From positions 1-31,835 of the forward strand of contig KZ992555.1 in assembly GCA_003614735.1 (NCBI GenBank): a stretch of 31,835 nt of DNA, read 5' to 3'. The translations under genes and the position numbers were made by a program. Shown here in pieces: positions 12,138-23,056 of the stretch (position 1 is the first letter of the stretch; each line of letters begins with the position of its first letter). Under the pieces are notes generated by a model. The model was not told where the DNA came from. It saw nothing but the letters and a program-made list of their open reading frames with translations, and did no database searches. This DNA is from Thamnocephalis sphaerospora (Eukaryota > Zoopagomycota > Zoopagomycetes > Zoopagales > Sigmoideomycetaceae).

Positions 12138-13269
12138 ATGTCAGAACGCAAGGTTCTCAACAAGGTGCGTAAGCCATCGTCAGCCTGGCTGTAGCAGCAG
12201 GCTTACGGCGTCCAAAACGATTCACCTGCTGACGCGATGCCCGGCATGTGTGCAGTACTACCCGCCAGACTTTGACCCGTCCAAGATCCCGCGGCTTCGG
12301 CGGCCCCGCGATCTGCAGGAGAAGGTGCGCCTGATGGCGCCGTTCAGCATGCGATGCACCACCTGCAACGAATACGTTGCCAAGGGAAAAAAGTTTAATG
12401 CGCGCAAGGAAACGGTGCAGGGCGAGGACTACCTGGGGCTCAAGATTTTCCGCTTCTACATTCGTTGTCCTCGCTGTTCGGCCGAAATTACGTTCAAGAC
12501 AGACCCGGAAAATTCAGACTACAAGTGCGAGCAGGGCGCAGTGCGTAACTTTGAGCCATGGCGCGAGGAGAAAATTCAGGAAAAGGAGACGGAAGAGTCG
12601 GAGGGGCAGGCTGCAGAGCTGGATCCGATGCGCGCACTGGAGCGCCGCACGGAGGAGAGCAAGCGGGAAATGGAGATTATGGACGCCTTGGATGAGATCC
12701 GGATACGAAATGCGCGGAATGAACGCGTAGACCAGGATGCTGTGCTGGATCGTGTTCTTGGCGAAGACCCGGAGGAGGTGCTACGTCGCGAGGAGGAGGA
12801 AATCGAGCGACTGGCACGCGAAGCGTTTGCCAACGAGGCATCGCCGCTGAGCATAGTAGAATCCGAGGATGGGTTGCAGAAGGAAGGACGCGGTGCAACG
12901 CGAAAGACAGCAGCAACTCGTAAACGTGCGGCACATGACGATATGGTGCGCATGGCAGCGCAATCGCTGGGCGTATCATTGTCTAGCACTCTTTCCGGAA
13001 TGTCTGCCACTACGACAAGCACCAAATCTAGCGCCTCGACACTGGCATTAGGCGTTGCCAAGAGGCAGCGCACGGGTACAGCATCAAATGCTGCCGCGCT
13101 GGGCATCACACGATCCACAGCCGGAGCCAAGGGCTCGACAACACCGGCGACAATGCCCAGGAAAACTGCGGCGTCAACAGCAGCAGTGCCCTCAAAACCG
13201 GCACCCGCCAGCGGCCTTGCTGGTTTGATGGGCGCTTACGGCAGCGATAGCGATGACGATTCTTCATAG
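12138..13269 (+). CDS. YJU2: Splicing factor YJU2/CWC16 family
   Basis: Step-I spliceosome factor that docks the branch helix in the catalytic core (nucleus). Exon 1 is 12138-12164 and encodes only MSERKVLNK; the intron is 12165-12255; exon 2 is 12256-13269. Total 1041 nt, 346 aa. The N-terminus continues [13 protein letters not shown], a family hallmark. The zinc-binding pairs are CTTC (in [20 protein letters not shown]) and CPRC (in [17 protein letters not shown]), followed by [15 protein letters not shown]. The middle is charged and helical; the C-terminus is Ser/Thr/Ala-rich and ends acidic (GSDSDDDSS), as often in this family. The start is fixed by the conserved first nine residues, because the intron interrupts the frame. 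It converges on the MFS gene (191 bp between stops). Confidence 0.94.
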
Positions 13270-13460
13270 TGTACTGTAGGCGCTATTCACATAAAGCGCT
13301 ATCCTTTGCATTATAATGTGCTCTTGTATTATACGACAGGCGTTTAAAGCATGCGGTGGCTTTTACTGACTGGCAAACGAATACGGCGCAATAAATGGTT
13401 AGTGGTAGCGACTCATCACTGTTCATCGCCATATGTACAGCGTACCAAACGGCCGTCATA

Positions 13461-15051
13461 TTAAGCATCTGCACGACGGCTAGTTTGCGTACATCCATGG
13501 TCCTTTGCTCGTTGTAGCCGCCAGATGGCGCCCACTAGCGCACATAGCCCTACTATGCACATGACACAGAGCAGGGTAAACCCAGCCGTGTAGCAATGAC
13601 GACCATCACATCCGGTAGGCTGGCTGATGGCTCTGTCGACAAGAAATCCAAATAGAGCACCAAACACCTGCCCAGCAATTGCCAGCGCAACCATAATCAA
13701 GCCACTGGCGATGTGTCCGCGCCAATAATTAGTATGCTTACGGCGCAGGTTTGTACAGCAGACTTACTAGTTGAACGCATAGTAAGCGCTACCCCAGGCT
13801 TCAACGCAGAGTAGAGCAGCAGCCAGACCAAAGCTGCCTGTACCTATGCCCTCCAAGATCGATATCAGCACCAGTGTCCCGAGATGCTCCACAAATATCG
13901 CAAAAACATGCGCAAGAGTGGTGAGTAGCGCCGCTAGCAACAGAAACAAGTGCTCGCTATGACGCATCCGCTTGGCAAGCTGTCCAGACAGCACGCCAAT
14001 GGTAATGTAGGCGGCGCTATTCGCTAGGCTGATCAGCTGCGGGTGCAACACCTCCACGCTGTGGATTTGATCTTTTGTTGCGTTGGGGTTCTGCTTCAAA
14101 AGTAATCGCCGTGCCAAACTGCTGACATTATTGGCGTAGACTCCTACCGACCCGACAAAGATGGAAAGCGCAATGCACAGCAATATAAATGCCACATCCT
14201 TGAAGATAGCCATGCGATTAGGCGTGCAATGCTCTAGAGATTGCTCCGCGCCTTTGTCGATGCAGTGCAGCAATGGAGAAAGTTCGTCAATATCCGTGTT
14301 GTCAGGTCCTTCACAGATTATCACAGTATCATCATCGGTCTTGTCGGCATTCAAAACGTCGCCCGGTGGCCGCCAGTACATCCCAAATGTCACAAGTGCA
14401 CCCAGGCCTGCACATATATACGCCATGGTGCTCAGAAACGCCTGCATATCAATCCGGCCATTGCTTGTGTCGACGAACCAGCGTTCAATAAAGGCGAATA
14501 CAGACGATGATAGCGTAAGCATGGCCATCCATGCACCAAGCATAATGCCCCGCAGAGCAGGCCGCGCCTCTTGAGTGATGAAGGTACTGTATGCAGCAGC
14601 CATGGATGAGCCGGCAAGACCAAGAATGAACGAAAACATCACGGCAACCTGGTAGGATGTGGCAAACGGCTGGTCACCATACAGTGCAGCTAGGCTGTAG
14701 TAGCCAGTAAAGTACATTGCTGCTCCCACTAGAGCCACCCTAGAATAGCGGCACGACTATCAGCAGACTATACGGCACGACAACATATAAGTCCACCTAC
14801 CAATGCGGCCCATAACGATCACTGAGCATTCCAAAGATTGGAAGCATTGCGTAGGCACCAACACCAGACGCCGCAGTGACAACATTCTTTTGCAGCTCGT
14901 TGTATCCTCGCAGACGAGCTAAATCTGGAACAAGCAACGGAATGACGTAGGTTATATCAAAGAAGAGCGCACCAAAGTATATCGTGGCCAACAAAAGTGC
15001 GCGTTTTGCGCGAGCCAACGTGAAAGCGACAGGCATGGCGAAATATTGCAT
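13461..15051 (-). CDS. Major facilitator superfamily transporter, 12 TM (nodulin-like/MCH1-like)
   Basis: Membrane carrier; substrate unknown. Exons 15051-14801, 14739-13768 and 13704-13461 give 1467 nt, 488 aa. Twelve hydrophobic segments can be counted in two blocks of six, separated by an acidic loop (NADKTDDDTVIICEG region, about aa 200-230). The loop after TM2 has the MFS motif-A form GMLSDRYGPHW. The overall look (ASGVGAYAMLPIFG; LGLAGSSMAAAYSTF; RGIMLGAWMAMLTLSS) resembles the fungal MCH1/nodulin-like branch rather than sugar or drug carriers, but I cannot assign a substrate. An in-frame TAG lies three codons upstream of the ATG, which supports this start unless a 5' exon exists. It is divergent from the gene at 15649. 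Confidence 0.8.
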
Positions 15052-15648
15052 CGTGCGCTAGAGTAAGCAACGGCATCAGAGAGCTAGCTGGATCAACGAC
15101 AGGAGCGATGAATGTTGCATAGCCTGGTTGACGGTCGTGCGCAGTAGATGACGCAGCCGCAGCGATGACGCACCCCTTACCAAGTGTCACAAGCGAACAC
15201 ACAAGCGTACAATAACCGCCTAAGTGTACAACACTGCCGTGATTGCACTTGATCAAACTATATCCGGGCTTAATCTCCAGTGTTTATAAAAAAGAAAGTA
15301 GCTGATTGACGGACAAGTGAGGGTAGATGTGGACAGCAAATGGAAACCAGCAGGCGGCGCTAGCCAACAAATCTAATGGTGCGCAGCATATTGGACATAG
15401 TAATAAAGCAGAAGTTATTTATCCAGCGGCTACGTTATGATGGCTGAACAGCGATAAACACGTCTAACGCGCTTTTGTAAGAGATAGACAGAGTATTTGG
15501 ACCAACAGCGCCATTTTCTCAAAGACTCTGTAGTTGCTCATTTTGATGCCGGTGCGATGCTTGGCAAGAATGACATTGCATAATCTGTGCCTTTACACTA
15601 TAAGCGGTTGGTGCGGTAGCTGAAAAGAAGAAAAGAAGACTGGCTGGC
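15052..15648. other. Intergenic region (597 bp) between divergent MFS gene and UAG-interrupted gene
   Basis: AT-richer sequence with no convincing coding exon. Both flanking genes are transcribed away from it, so it should contain two promoters and possibly 5' exons. The downstream gene starts with a sequence that looks like the second half of an F-box, so I searched here for a first half (an LPxEL-type exon) and did not find one. Confidence 0.5.
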
Positions 15649-17028
15649 ATGTCGCGCCGGCTGTATGCTTGTGTGGTGGCACAGCGTAAACTATGGCGTT
15701 TGCGCTTCGAGCGCGACTTTTCCAGGCAGGACGAGAATGAGCAGCGCTGGCTGCGACTATATGCACGGACTCATCTGGCTGGCCTACTGTTTGCAGAAAA
15801 ACAGCAGGAGGTACTTCAGGCAGACGAGCTGCTCGACTGGTTTCGCGTCTATTGCAATCGACGCGCGACCGAGTCTCGTTGGCGCCATGGTCTATATACA
15901 GTGCGCCAGCTTAAGCAGACTACTAGCATGCATGTCGGCGGTATACGTCTGCAAAGCACTATTGCTTCTAGCCGTGCGGCACGAGATATACGCGTTGTAT
16001 CGCAGCGGATTCTAGCTCCGCAATAGCAGCCAGTATGGATTGCCGAACAGCTATGCTGGGATGGCGTGGATGCCGATAGTACACTCACTACCGGATTTCA
16101 GCGTTCTGACGACTATCTTATCGTTGCCGTTGAACCACCCAGTATGGACATGCCCTTTGAACCTACCAATGCCACCTTGTACGTCTGGCACCTGAACGCG
16201 CTCCACCTACCGCCACGCCCCATCATGAGCAGATTTGCGGATCCCATCAGCTTGTACAGGAACTGGTTGGTGGCTCGCAAGCGTTTCATGAATAACAGCG
16301 TTCCAGGCATCACGCTTGTATTCGACCTTGCCAAGCACACAGCTCGTCCTGGAGTCATAGAGAGGGAAGCAAACAGCCTGCACATACAGCAAGCCACCAA
16401 GGATAGCATTCACCTTTTGTGGAGGGACGAGATTGGGGCGAGAACAAGCCATGTGATGATCTCATGGCGATTCTGGGACTTTACGCCGAATCGTGCACCG
16501 CCAACGCAGTGCTTGACGGTTTGCAAGGTACAATTCCACGCTAACAATTCTTATTTGAAAACATGTCGCATTGGCGATAGCAGGTTTATCATGCTTAACC
16601 GCAATTCCTGGAGCCATTCTACGGATATTATGCCACCAACAATAGCGCTGGTGGAAATTACGGAAAGCAATACTGGCATCACTATGAAGGAAAAGTGGTC
16701 GCTTGCACAGGAACTGGACGATATTACGCCGATCGTATCGCAAAGTATGCTTCTTATGACTCGGCGTTACAATAGTCGCAGGCTACTGAGCTTGGATGAC
16801 GGGTCTCTGGTGCAAGACATATCAATTGCTACGCTAGATTGCTGGTCAAAATCTGGTCTTTATCCGCTGCGAAGCCAATGGATGAGCATGTCTGAAGACA
16901 TCACATGGAATTATCCAGCGGATGATTCCAAAATAAGCTCAATCTCGGGTGGACGTTGGAGTGCGTCATCGAACGCCCTGCTGGAAACTGGCTCAGAAAA
17001 TTCCGTCGTGGTTGACTATGCTGTTTAA
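15649..17028 (+). CDS. Unrecognised protein with F-box-tail-like N-terminus, interrupted by an in-frame UAG (readthrough candidate)
   Basis: Two open segments in the same frame, 15649-16026 (125 aa) and 16027-17028, are separated only by TAG at 16024-16026. The 13 codons between the stop and the next listed open-frame start (a GTG) are also coding-like (PVWIAEQLCWDGV). Read through, the product would be 459 aa. The N-terminus MSRRLYACVV then KLWRLRFERDF resembles the end of an F-box and its following W-rich segment; the rest (beta-rich, repeated hydrophobic strands) may be a propeller. The stop context is CAA TAG CAG CCA, the UAG-CARYYA readthrough motif. Alternatives are a recent nonsense mutation, a sequence error, a 30-nt intron (GT at 15997 to AG at 16026, poor donor) or a longer intron ending at 16035. 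No function is assigned. Confidence 0.6.
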
Positions 17029-17307
17029 GATGTGGGTGATGCTAGGTGGTGACAATCGACAGGCCGCCATTACATGACATGGTGTCTTTATGCTATAGTG
17101 TGTCCATCTGATTTGCTACTACAGCTGCCATGGGCTGCTCCATGCACTGCAGATACCGTTCACTCGTGTCTATCTATTTGCAGCATGTCGCTGAGACAAC
17201 GAGCATAGTCTATCAACTGATGCGGCCTAATAGGGGCACGATAGACAGGAAATAATAACCAAACTGATCAAGGAACATAACAGGTGCAATAAAGCCAGTT
17301 TGGCGCA

Positions 17308-19552
17308 TCAAATAGTACGCGACGAATCAAGCTGCGCAATATCTGCATCCAACCGCGAACTTATCGTGCACGAAGTGGGCGCTGCAGTGGCACATTTGCG
17401 ATGGCATATAAAACCACAATCTGCGCATCATCGTGCCAAAGATGGGTAGAATTAGTTGGAGCTCACAGACACCGATTTTGCAATGCTGCACCTACCGTCG
17501 CATTCCATGTACTTTTTGAATCCGGGCACCATGCCAAATCTACGCTGACACACAGAGCACTTGGCCATGGTGGGCGCCTTGATGACAGAAAAGCGGTGCG
17601 GAAGTTTGGTGAGTATGGTAGCTTGTGCGCTCTTGCCAAACGGCATAGTTGTCTTGACTGTCTGGGTTGCATCCAGCCCCATGGCGGCAGCAGCGGCAGC
17701 AAAATCCACCGAATCCATAGAGAGCACGCTGTCATCGACAAGAGCACAGGCAGCATCCTCGTTGTCGCTGCTATCATCGGCTACGGTTATCGCGGTAGTC
17801 GCTGTTTTGACGGTGCCAATGGTAGAAACGACGCTGTCGTCAACCGGCAGCCGGGGCCTGCCCTTGTTGGGGCGAAAGGTGGCCGTGCCTGTGTCGCTAC
17901 GCTCAAACAGCTGCAGAATCTTTGGCGCATGCGTGCTCACGGTGGATGTTGGGCTGGAGGGCGCTGTGCTGTCGTTTGGCTCTGCCACATCTGCCGCAGT
18001 ATCCACAACCAATCCGGTTAGCGTACCGACGTGCCCAGCAGGCGGCAACGATCTCTCCAAGCGTCGCAGTTCTGCTAGAATCTCTGGCCAGCACGGTCGA
18101 TCCTCGGGCAGCGCCTGAGTGCAGCGCAGTGCCAGCTGCAACAAGCCGTCCGGGCATCCTTCCGTGGCATTGTCGGTCACCGTATCCGCATCAATGCCAA
18201 AGCCAGGCACAGCACGCGTGAAAACACCTGCATCTGTAGTACACCGGCAGACTAGCTCGCAAAGCACCACACCAAAGCTAAACACATCCACAGCGGTGTC
18301 GAATTCCATTCCCTAGCCGGATAAGCGATAAAGTCGCTCACAGTAAGCATGCATTACAGTTGGCGGGCATCTTTGGCGTCTTACCAGCATAATCTCTGGT
18401 GCCTACACTCACGGGCGCAACTCAGCCGTTAGAGCCATAACGGCACGTGTTGACTGTACGCACAGTCATCTACTTACCATGTAGCCATCCTGTGGGATAT
18501 TGGTAGAAACGCCACGTTCAATAACCGTACAACAAGTATGCGTATATGCGCTTGCCTACCGTGCCGCAATAGCTGATTCGCTTCATTTCATCCTCATCCT
18601 GCGCCGCGATTCTATAGTCAAGCGTGCGTCAGCTGCTTGGACCTGGCACCGTCGACCCGTGCGCCATTAGCAGCCTACCTTGAAAAGCCAAAGTCGCACA
18701 CCTTGATTCGCCCGTTCTCGGTCACCAGTAGATTCTCGCCCTTGATATCCCTGCAAACCAACACTGTCAACGGCAGCTCTGCCACAGCCGTTGACCGGCA
18801 CCTGTCTATTATCGCCGATGGATAGACCAAGCACCTACCTGTGAATAATATCGCGTGCATGCAGAAAGGCTAGTGCCCGTGCCACGTCCACCGCAAAGCT
18901 GATCCGCTGTGGCCAGGCCAGCATGCGTGCTTCGTCCTCAATCCACTGCGTCGCGCGTGTGCGCGATAACCAATGAGACCATCAATGGGCCACCATGCAT
19001 ATGTGCACCACCACTTAATGCACGCACCGTCTTGAGATTACCATTGGGAATGTACTCGGTGATGATAAAGAATCGGTTCTCATGCTTGCAAACGTCCATA
19101 AACTACATCGCGCGCCAGTATCGACGACGTCAACGATGGAAGACCAGGTCGTACGCCGACCAAAGCCTACCTGGACTACATTGGGGTGCCGCGCCGCACT
19201 GACCGGGCGCAGCGTCAGCACTCCGTCTGCCTGTTGGCTCACAGACACAACCAGTGACTCGGCCATCACGGTACATGCCACTGCGCTTACCGAAGCATGT
19301 CTACTTCGCGCGCAAAGTACTTTTCGAAATCGAACGTTGTGTCATGGGAGCATTCCTTGATGGCCACTTCAGTACCCTGCCGTCACCAAACCGAGTCAGC
19401 AGCATAGCGGACCGTCGCAAGCCGCAGTTGTAACCGCGCACCAGGTACTCGCCGCGGTGCACTGTTCCAAACAAGCCTACACCGATGGACTCGTGGAATT
19501 CCAAGTCCGCAAATTGAATACCATTGTCTGCAGCAGTGTCAGCCATGGCCAT
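17308..19552 (-). CDS. TKL-like protein kinase with C-terminal C1 (cysteine-rich) domain
   Basis: Predicted active Ser/Thr or dual-specificity kinase. Exons: 19552-19442, 19376-19291, 19198-19171, 19102-19028, 18945-18839, 18750-18679, 18611-18560, 18489-18478, 18402-18385, 18312-17496, 17420-17308; 1491 nt, 496 aa. Gly loop GVGLFGTV (24-31), VAIK lysine 44, HRDIKGEN (135-142), DFG (155-157), CGT|DGYM|APE (175-184) and DVFSFGVVLCEL are all intact. A Ser/Thr-rich linker (about 280-420) leads to a C1 domain: His426, CSVC, CDDC, H-x2-C and a final Cys, the full HC-rich zinc pattern. The kinase-then-C1 order is the reverse of Raf. Exons 8 and 9 are only 12 and 18 nt and encode the activation-segment end. 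The first in-frame ATG is 19552. Substrates are unknown; C1 suggests membrane, lipid or protein docking. Confidence 0.9.
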
Positions 19553-19742
19553 AGCAGGAGAGTAGTAGGGCAGCGTGTGCGAATGAGTGGCAAAATGTCC
19601 ACAGAGTGTGCGAGCAGAAACGGTCAAGATGGCAGCGGGAATGGCGAATGAGCGGAGTAAGGAATGCAAGTGTTGGACGTAACGTCACATTGTGAGTGTA
19701 ACCTTTTGGCGGCGATTATTAATGCAAAGCGGCGATAGAACA

Positions 19743-20375
19743 CTAAGCGGATGGCTGGCTCGTTTGGCATCGTTGGCGCACGAGTGCCACTGCGGATCGA
19801 TATAGCTGCAGATCCAGCCCTTCAACGTTGCGCAGCAGTGTGGCACGCAGCACGCAGCCCGCAAGCGGTGGCAATGACGGTGAAGACGGTGCCAGCATCG
19901 CAGCTTCTGTGGTCGATCGCGCTTTGTCAGAGACTGTAGCTGCATTCAGCGGCAGTTGGCTTGTATCCTAGCGTGCGTTTAAGCATACATACGAGTATAT
20001 AGCGTCGATGCCTGCATACACCCACCTCTGCTTCTACCAGACCGGAAAGCTGGTACATTCCGCCCAGCCGGTACTCGGGCGCGCCTAGTAGCATGGTATC
20101 CACTGCAAGGCGTACGCCATTCTCCTCCAAGACAGCGCGAGCCAAGTGTACATCATACCACATCAGGCTGCGCACTCGTCAATAAGCGTCGCTACAGTCG
20201 ACGAATCACCGCCGTTGCCGCCCACATACCGGCCCGTAATCCGAAACGGCCCTGCCGGCTGATGCAGTGCCAACGTTGGCCTGCTTCCGACGCTGCGCTG
20301 CAGCAATCCGGACAGCTCGTCGAGGAATGCAACGCGAGCATGCTGCGTCTGTGGTACGTCGAGCGTGGTATCCAT
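19743..20375 (-). CDS. TEN1: CST complex subunit TEN1 (telomere capping, OB fold)
   Basis: Smallest subunit of the Cdc13/Ctc1-Stn1-Ten1 complex, which protects telomeric single-stranded DNA and recruits Pol alpha-primase. Exons 20375-20230, 20167-20026 and 19967-19743 give 513 nt, 170 aa. Splicing exons 1-2 restores GPFRITGRLMWYDVHLARAV, followed by LAVDTMLLGAPEYRLGGMYQ and LSGLVEAE; the pattern R-x-x-GR-x-x-x-YD...VDT...GS/G-x-Y-x-x-x-G-x-x-E is typical of the Ten1 OB fold. The last exon has VLRATLLRNVEGLDLQLY, a typical Ten1 ending helix. The start at 20375 sits in a strong CCACCATGG context; a further in-frame ATG at 20414 would add 13 residues. It is head-to-head with ADE17 and 190 bp upstream of the kinase start. 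Confidence 0.82.
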
Positions 20376-20636
20376 GGTGGCTGGAAAGAACAGTGGCGAC
20401 TCGGGCCAACACATTCTGAATCTAAATCTAGATGCATCACTTTCTCCCGATCGTTTTTCAGCTTCGCCGCTGGCCACGCAGACCAGACCACGGTACCCGC
20501 CTTGCCTGTTCTCTTTGCCTACCGGATCGCGCGTGCGCGCCTGTATCTACGCTGCTTTACGCCTACTGTCTGTCCAGTTTACGTGGGTGCAAAAGCATTC
20601 TCCACTACAACGCAGACCACACGTGAGACGACAACC
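20376..20636. promoter_or_regulatory. Shared head-to-head intergenic region of TEN1 and ADE16/17
   Basis: This 261-bp gap lies between divergent starts and is pyrimidine-rich on the plus strand near the ADE gene. I saw no full TGACTC purine-pathway box. Confidence 0.4.
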
Positions 20637-22775
20637 ATGGTCCAAACTGGTAAGGCCTGCCTGGCAACGGTGCTTACATAGCAGGCGCACACGTTGCTGA
20701 CGCGCGTGTATAGCACTTCTCTCTGTCTACGACAAGACCGGCCTGTTGGAGCTTGCTCGCGAGCTTCACGGCCTGGGTATCCGGCTGGCCGGCTCCGGCG
20801 GCACCGCGCGCCTTATTCGCGACGCTGGCCTGGACATCATGTAGGTGCTACGTGCGGCTATCGACACCGCCCAGGGGGCTGCTATTTATCGGCTACAACC
20901 GCGTAGCGATGTTTCCGAGATCACTGGCGCACCGGAAATGCTCGGTGGCCGTGTCAAGACGCTGCACCCGGCTGTGCACGGCGGTGAGTGACATGCTGCC
21001 CTGCACCGTGCAAATGCGCATCAGCATTCCTAAACTGCTTACTGACGGACTTATGCTACCGCTAGGCATTCTGGCTCGCGACATTGCCTCGGACGATGCC
21101 GATCTGGCTGCGCAAAAGATTAGCAAGATCGACTTTGTCGTCTGCAACCTGTACCCGTTCAAGGAGACGGTGGCACGCGATGGCGTCACGATTGCCGATG
21201 CCGTTGAGGAGATTGACATTGGCGGTGTGACGCTGCTCCGTGCTGCGGCCAAGAACCACGCGCGCGTGACGATCCTATGCGACCCAACCGACTATGCTGC
21301 CTTCATTGCGGAGCTCAAGGCGTCCGCCGGCGAGCGCAAGACGGTGTCGGAGGCAATGCGTCGTTCGTGTGCGCTCAAGGCCTTCAACCACACGGCCGAC
21401 TATGATGATGCCATCTCCAACTACTTCCGCCAGCAGTACACGGCGGGTCGCGCCCAGATGACGCTGCGCTATGGTGCCAACCCGCACCAGAAGCCGGCAC
21501 AGGTGTTTGTCAAGGATGGCAATCTGCCGATTCAGGGTAAGCAGTGCGTTGCACGTCGCACATTGCATCTACACGTGCGCTGATGTGTGTTGCTGCTGTC
21601 ATGGTCGTCGCTACCAGTGCTGTCGGGCGCGCCTGGCTACATCAACCTGCTTGATGCGCTGAACGCATGGCCGCTCGTCAAGGAGCTCAAGGCTGCCACG
21701 GGTCTGCCGGCTGCTGCCTCGTTCAAGCACGTGTCGCCGGCCGGTGCCGCCATTGGTCTGCCGCTGAGCGACATCGAGAAGAAGGTGTACATGGTAGAGG
21801 ACCGCGAGCTGACGCCGCTGGCGGCTGCATATGCGCGTGCCCGAGGTATGCTACAAACTGAGTGGCAGTGTGTCCACTCAAGACGGTACACTGATGCAGC
21901 ATCTGCTGTTCCCACCAGGTGCGGACCGCATGTCGTCCTTTGGCGACTGGATTGCGCTTAGCGACGAGTGTGACCGGGAGACGGCACGCATCATCTCGCG
22001 CGAGGTGTCGGATGGCATCATTGCTCCGGGCTACTCGGCCGAGGCGCTTGAGATCCTGCGCAAGAAGAAGGGCGGCAAGTACACGGTGCTGCAGATGGAC
22101 CCGACCTACGAGCCTGAGGCGCTGGAGACGCGCCAGGTGTACGGTCTGAGCCTGCAGCAGCTGCGCAACGACAAGCGCATCGATGCGTCGCTTTTCGACA
22201 ACATCGTGTCGGCCAACAAGGATCTGCCAGAGTCGGCGGTGCGCGATCTGATCGTGGCCACCATTGCGCTCAAGTACACGCAATCCAACTCGGTCTGCTA
22301 CGCCAAGAACGGTATGGTGATTGGTCTGGGCGCCGGCCAGCAGTCGCGCATCCACTGCACGCGCCTTGCTGGTGACAAGGCCGACAACTGGTGGATGCGC
22401 CACCACCCGCGCATCCTGGCCTTTGACTTTAAGCCCGAGACCAAGCGTGCTGACCGCTCCAACGCGATCGATCTCTACATCCTGGACAAGATCGGCCAGG
22501 GTGCCGAGCGTGCCGCCTGGGAGGCGATGTTTGCCACCGTGCCTGCCCCGCTCACAGCCGAGGAGCGTGCCGCGCACCAGGCCCAGCTCGCCGACGTGGT
22601 CATTTCCTCGGACGCGTTCTTCCCCTTCTCCGACAACGTCCATCGTGCCCACCAGTCTGGCGTGCACTACATTGGCGCCCCGAGCGGCAGCGTCCAGGAC
22701 GCTGTGGTGATTGAGGCGGCCAACGCCTACAAGATGGTGCTCTGCCACACCAACCTGCGCCTGTTCCACCACTAG
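20637..22775 (+). CDS. ADE17: Bifunctional AICAR transformylase/IMP cyclohydrolase (PurH, ADE16/ADE17)
   Basis: Catalyses the last two steps of purine synthesis: AICAR + 10-formyl-THF to FAICAR, then ring closure to IMP (cytosol). Exons: 20637-20649, 20714-20840, 20907-20983, 21066-21536, 21618-21845, 21919-22775; 1773 nt, 590 aa (yeast Ade17 592). Exon 1 has only 13 nt. The N-terminal cyclohydrolase (about 1-200) begins [19 protein letters not shown] with [30 protein letters not shown] and VCNLYPF. The transformylase part has [11 protein letters not shown], the catalytic Lys-His in [50 protein letters not shown] and the C-terminal HTNLRLFHH. The exons use a strong C/G-ending codon set compared with the neighbouring genes, which suggests high expression. 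The paralogue label ADE16 versus ADE17 cannot be resolved. Confidence 0.96.
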
Positions 22776-23056
22776 GCATCTGTGTGTGTGTTGCGATGTT
22801 ACGCGTGCATTGGCGTATAAATACGTTCTGATGACCATGATCTGAATCTGCGCCAGCACATGCTTTGCAGATCAGTGTCGATCGTCTTTCTGCGTGCGCT
22901 CCATCCATGCAACGCATTTCATCTAGTGGATGCGGTAGTACAAGGGTACATTTACGATATTAGCGCTATAGAGTAGCATGGTGTGGGCAAAGAGTAGCAA
23001 ATGAATAGGAATGACAGAGAAAGCGAAGAGCGCATGCAACGGATAGATACGACGCG

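Noticed and set aside
11869-12255. Long open frame running in frame into YJU2 exon 2, suggesting a 466-aa protein
   Set aside because: The conserved start MSERKVLNK lies at 12138 in another frame and joins [10 protein letters not shown] only through the 12165-12255 intron; the extra N-terminal residues have no family similarity and overlap MCM2 exon 1 and promoter.
15997-16026. 30-nt intron removing the in-frame UAG
   Set aside because: The length is far below the other introns here, the donor GTATCG is poor and no branch point is seen. Not fully excluded.
20376-20414. Longer TEN1 start at 20414
   Set aside because: It would add 13 residues without family similarity, while 20375 has a near-perfect initiation context; kept only as an alternative.
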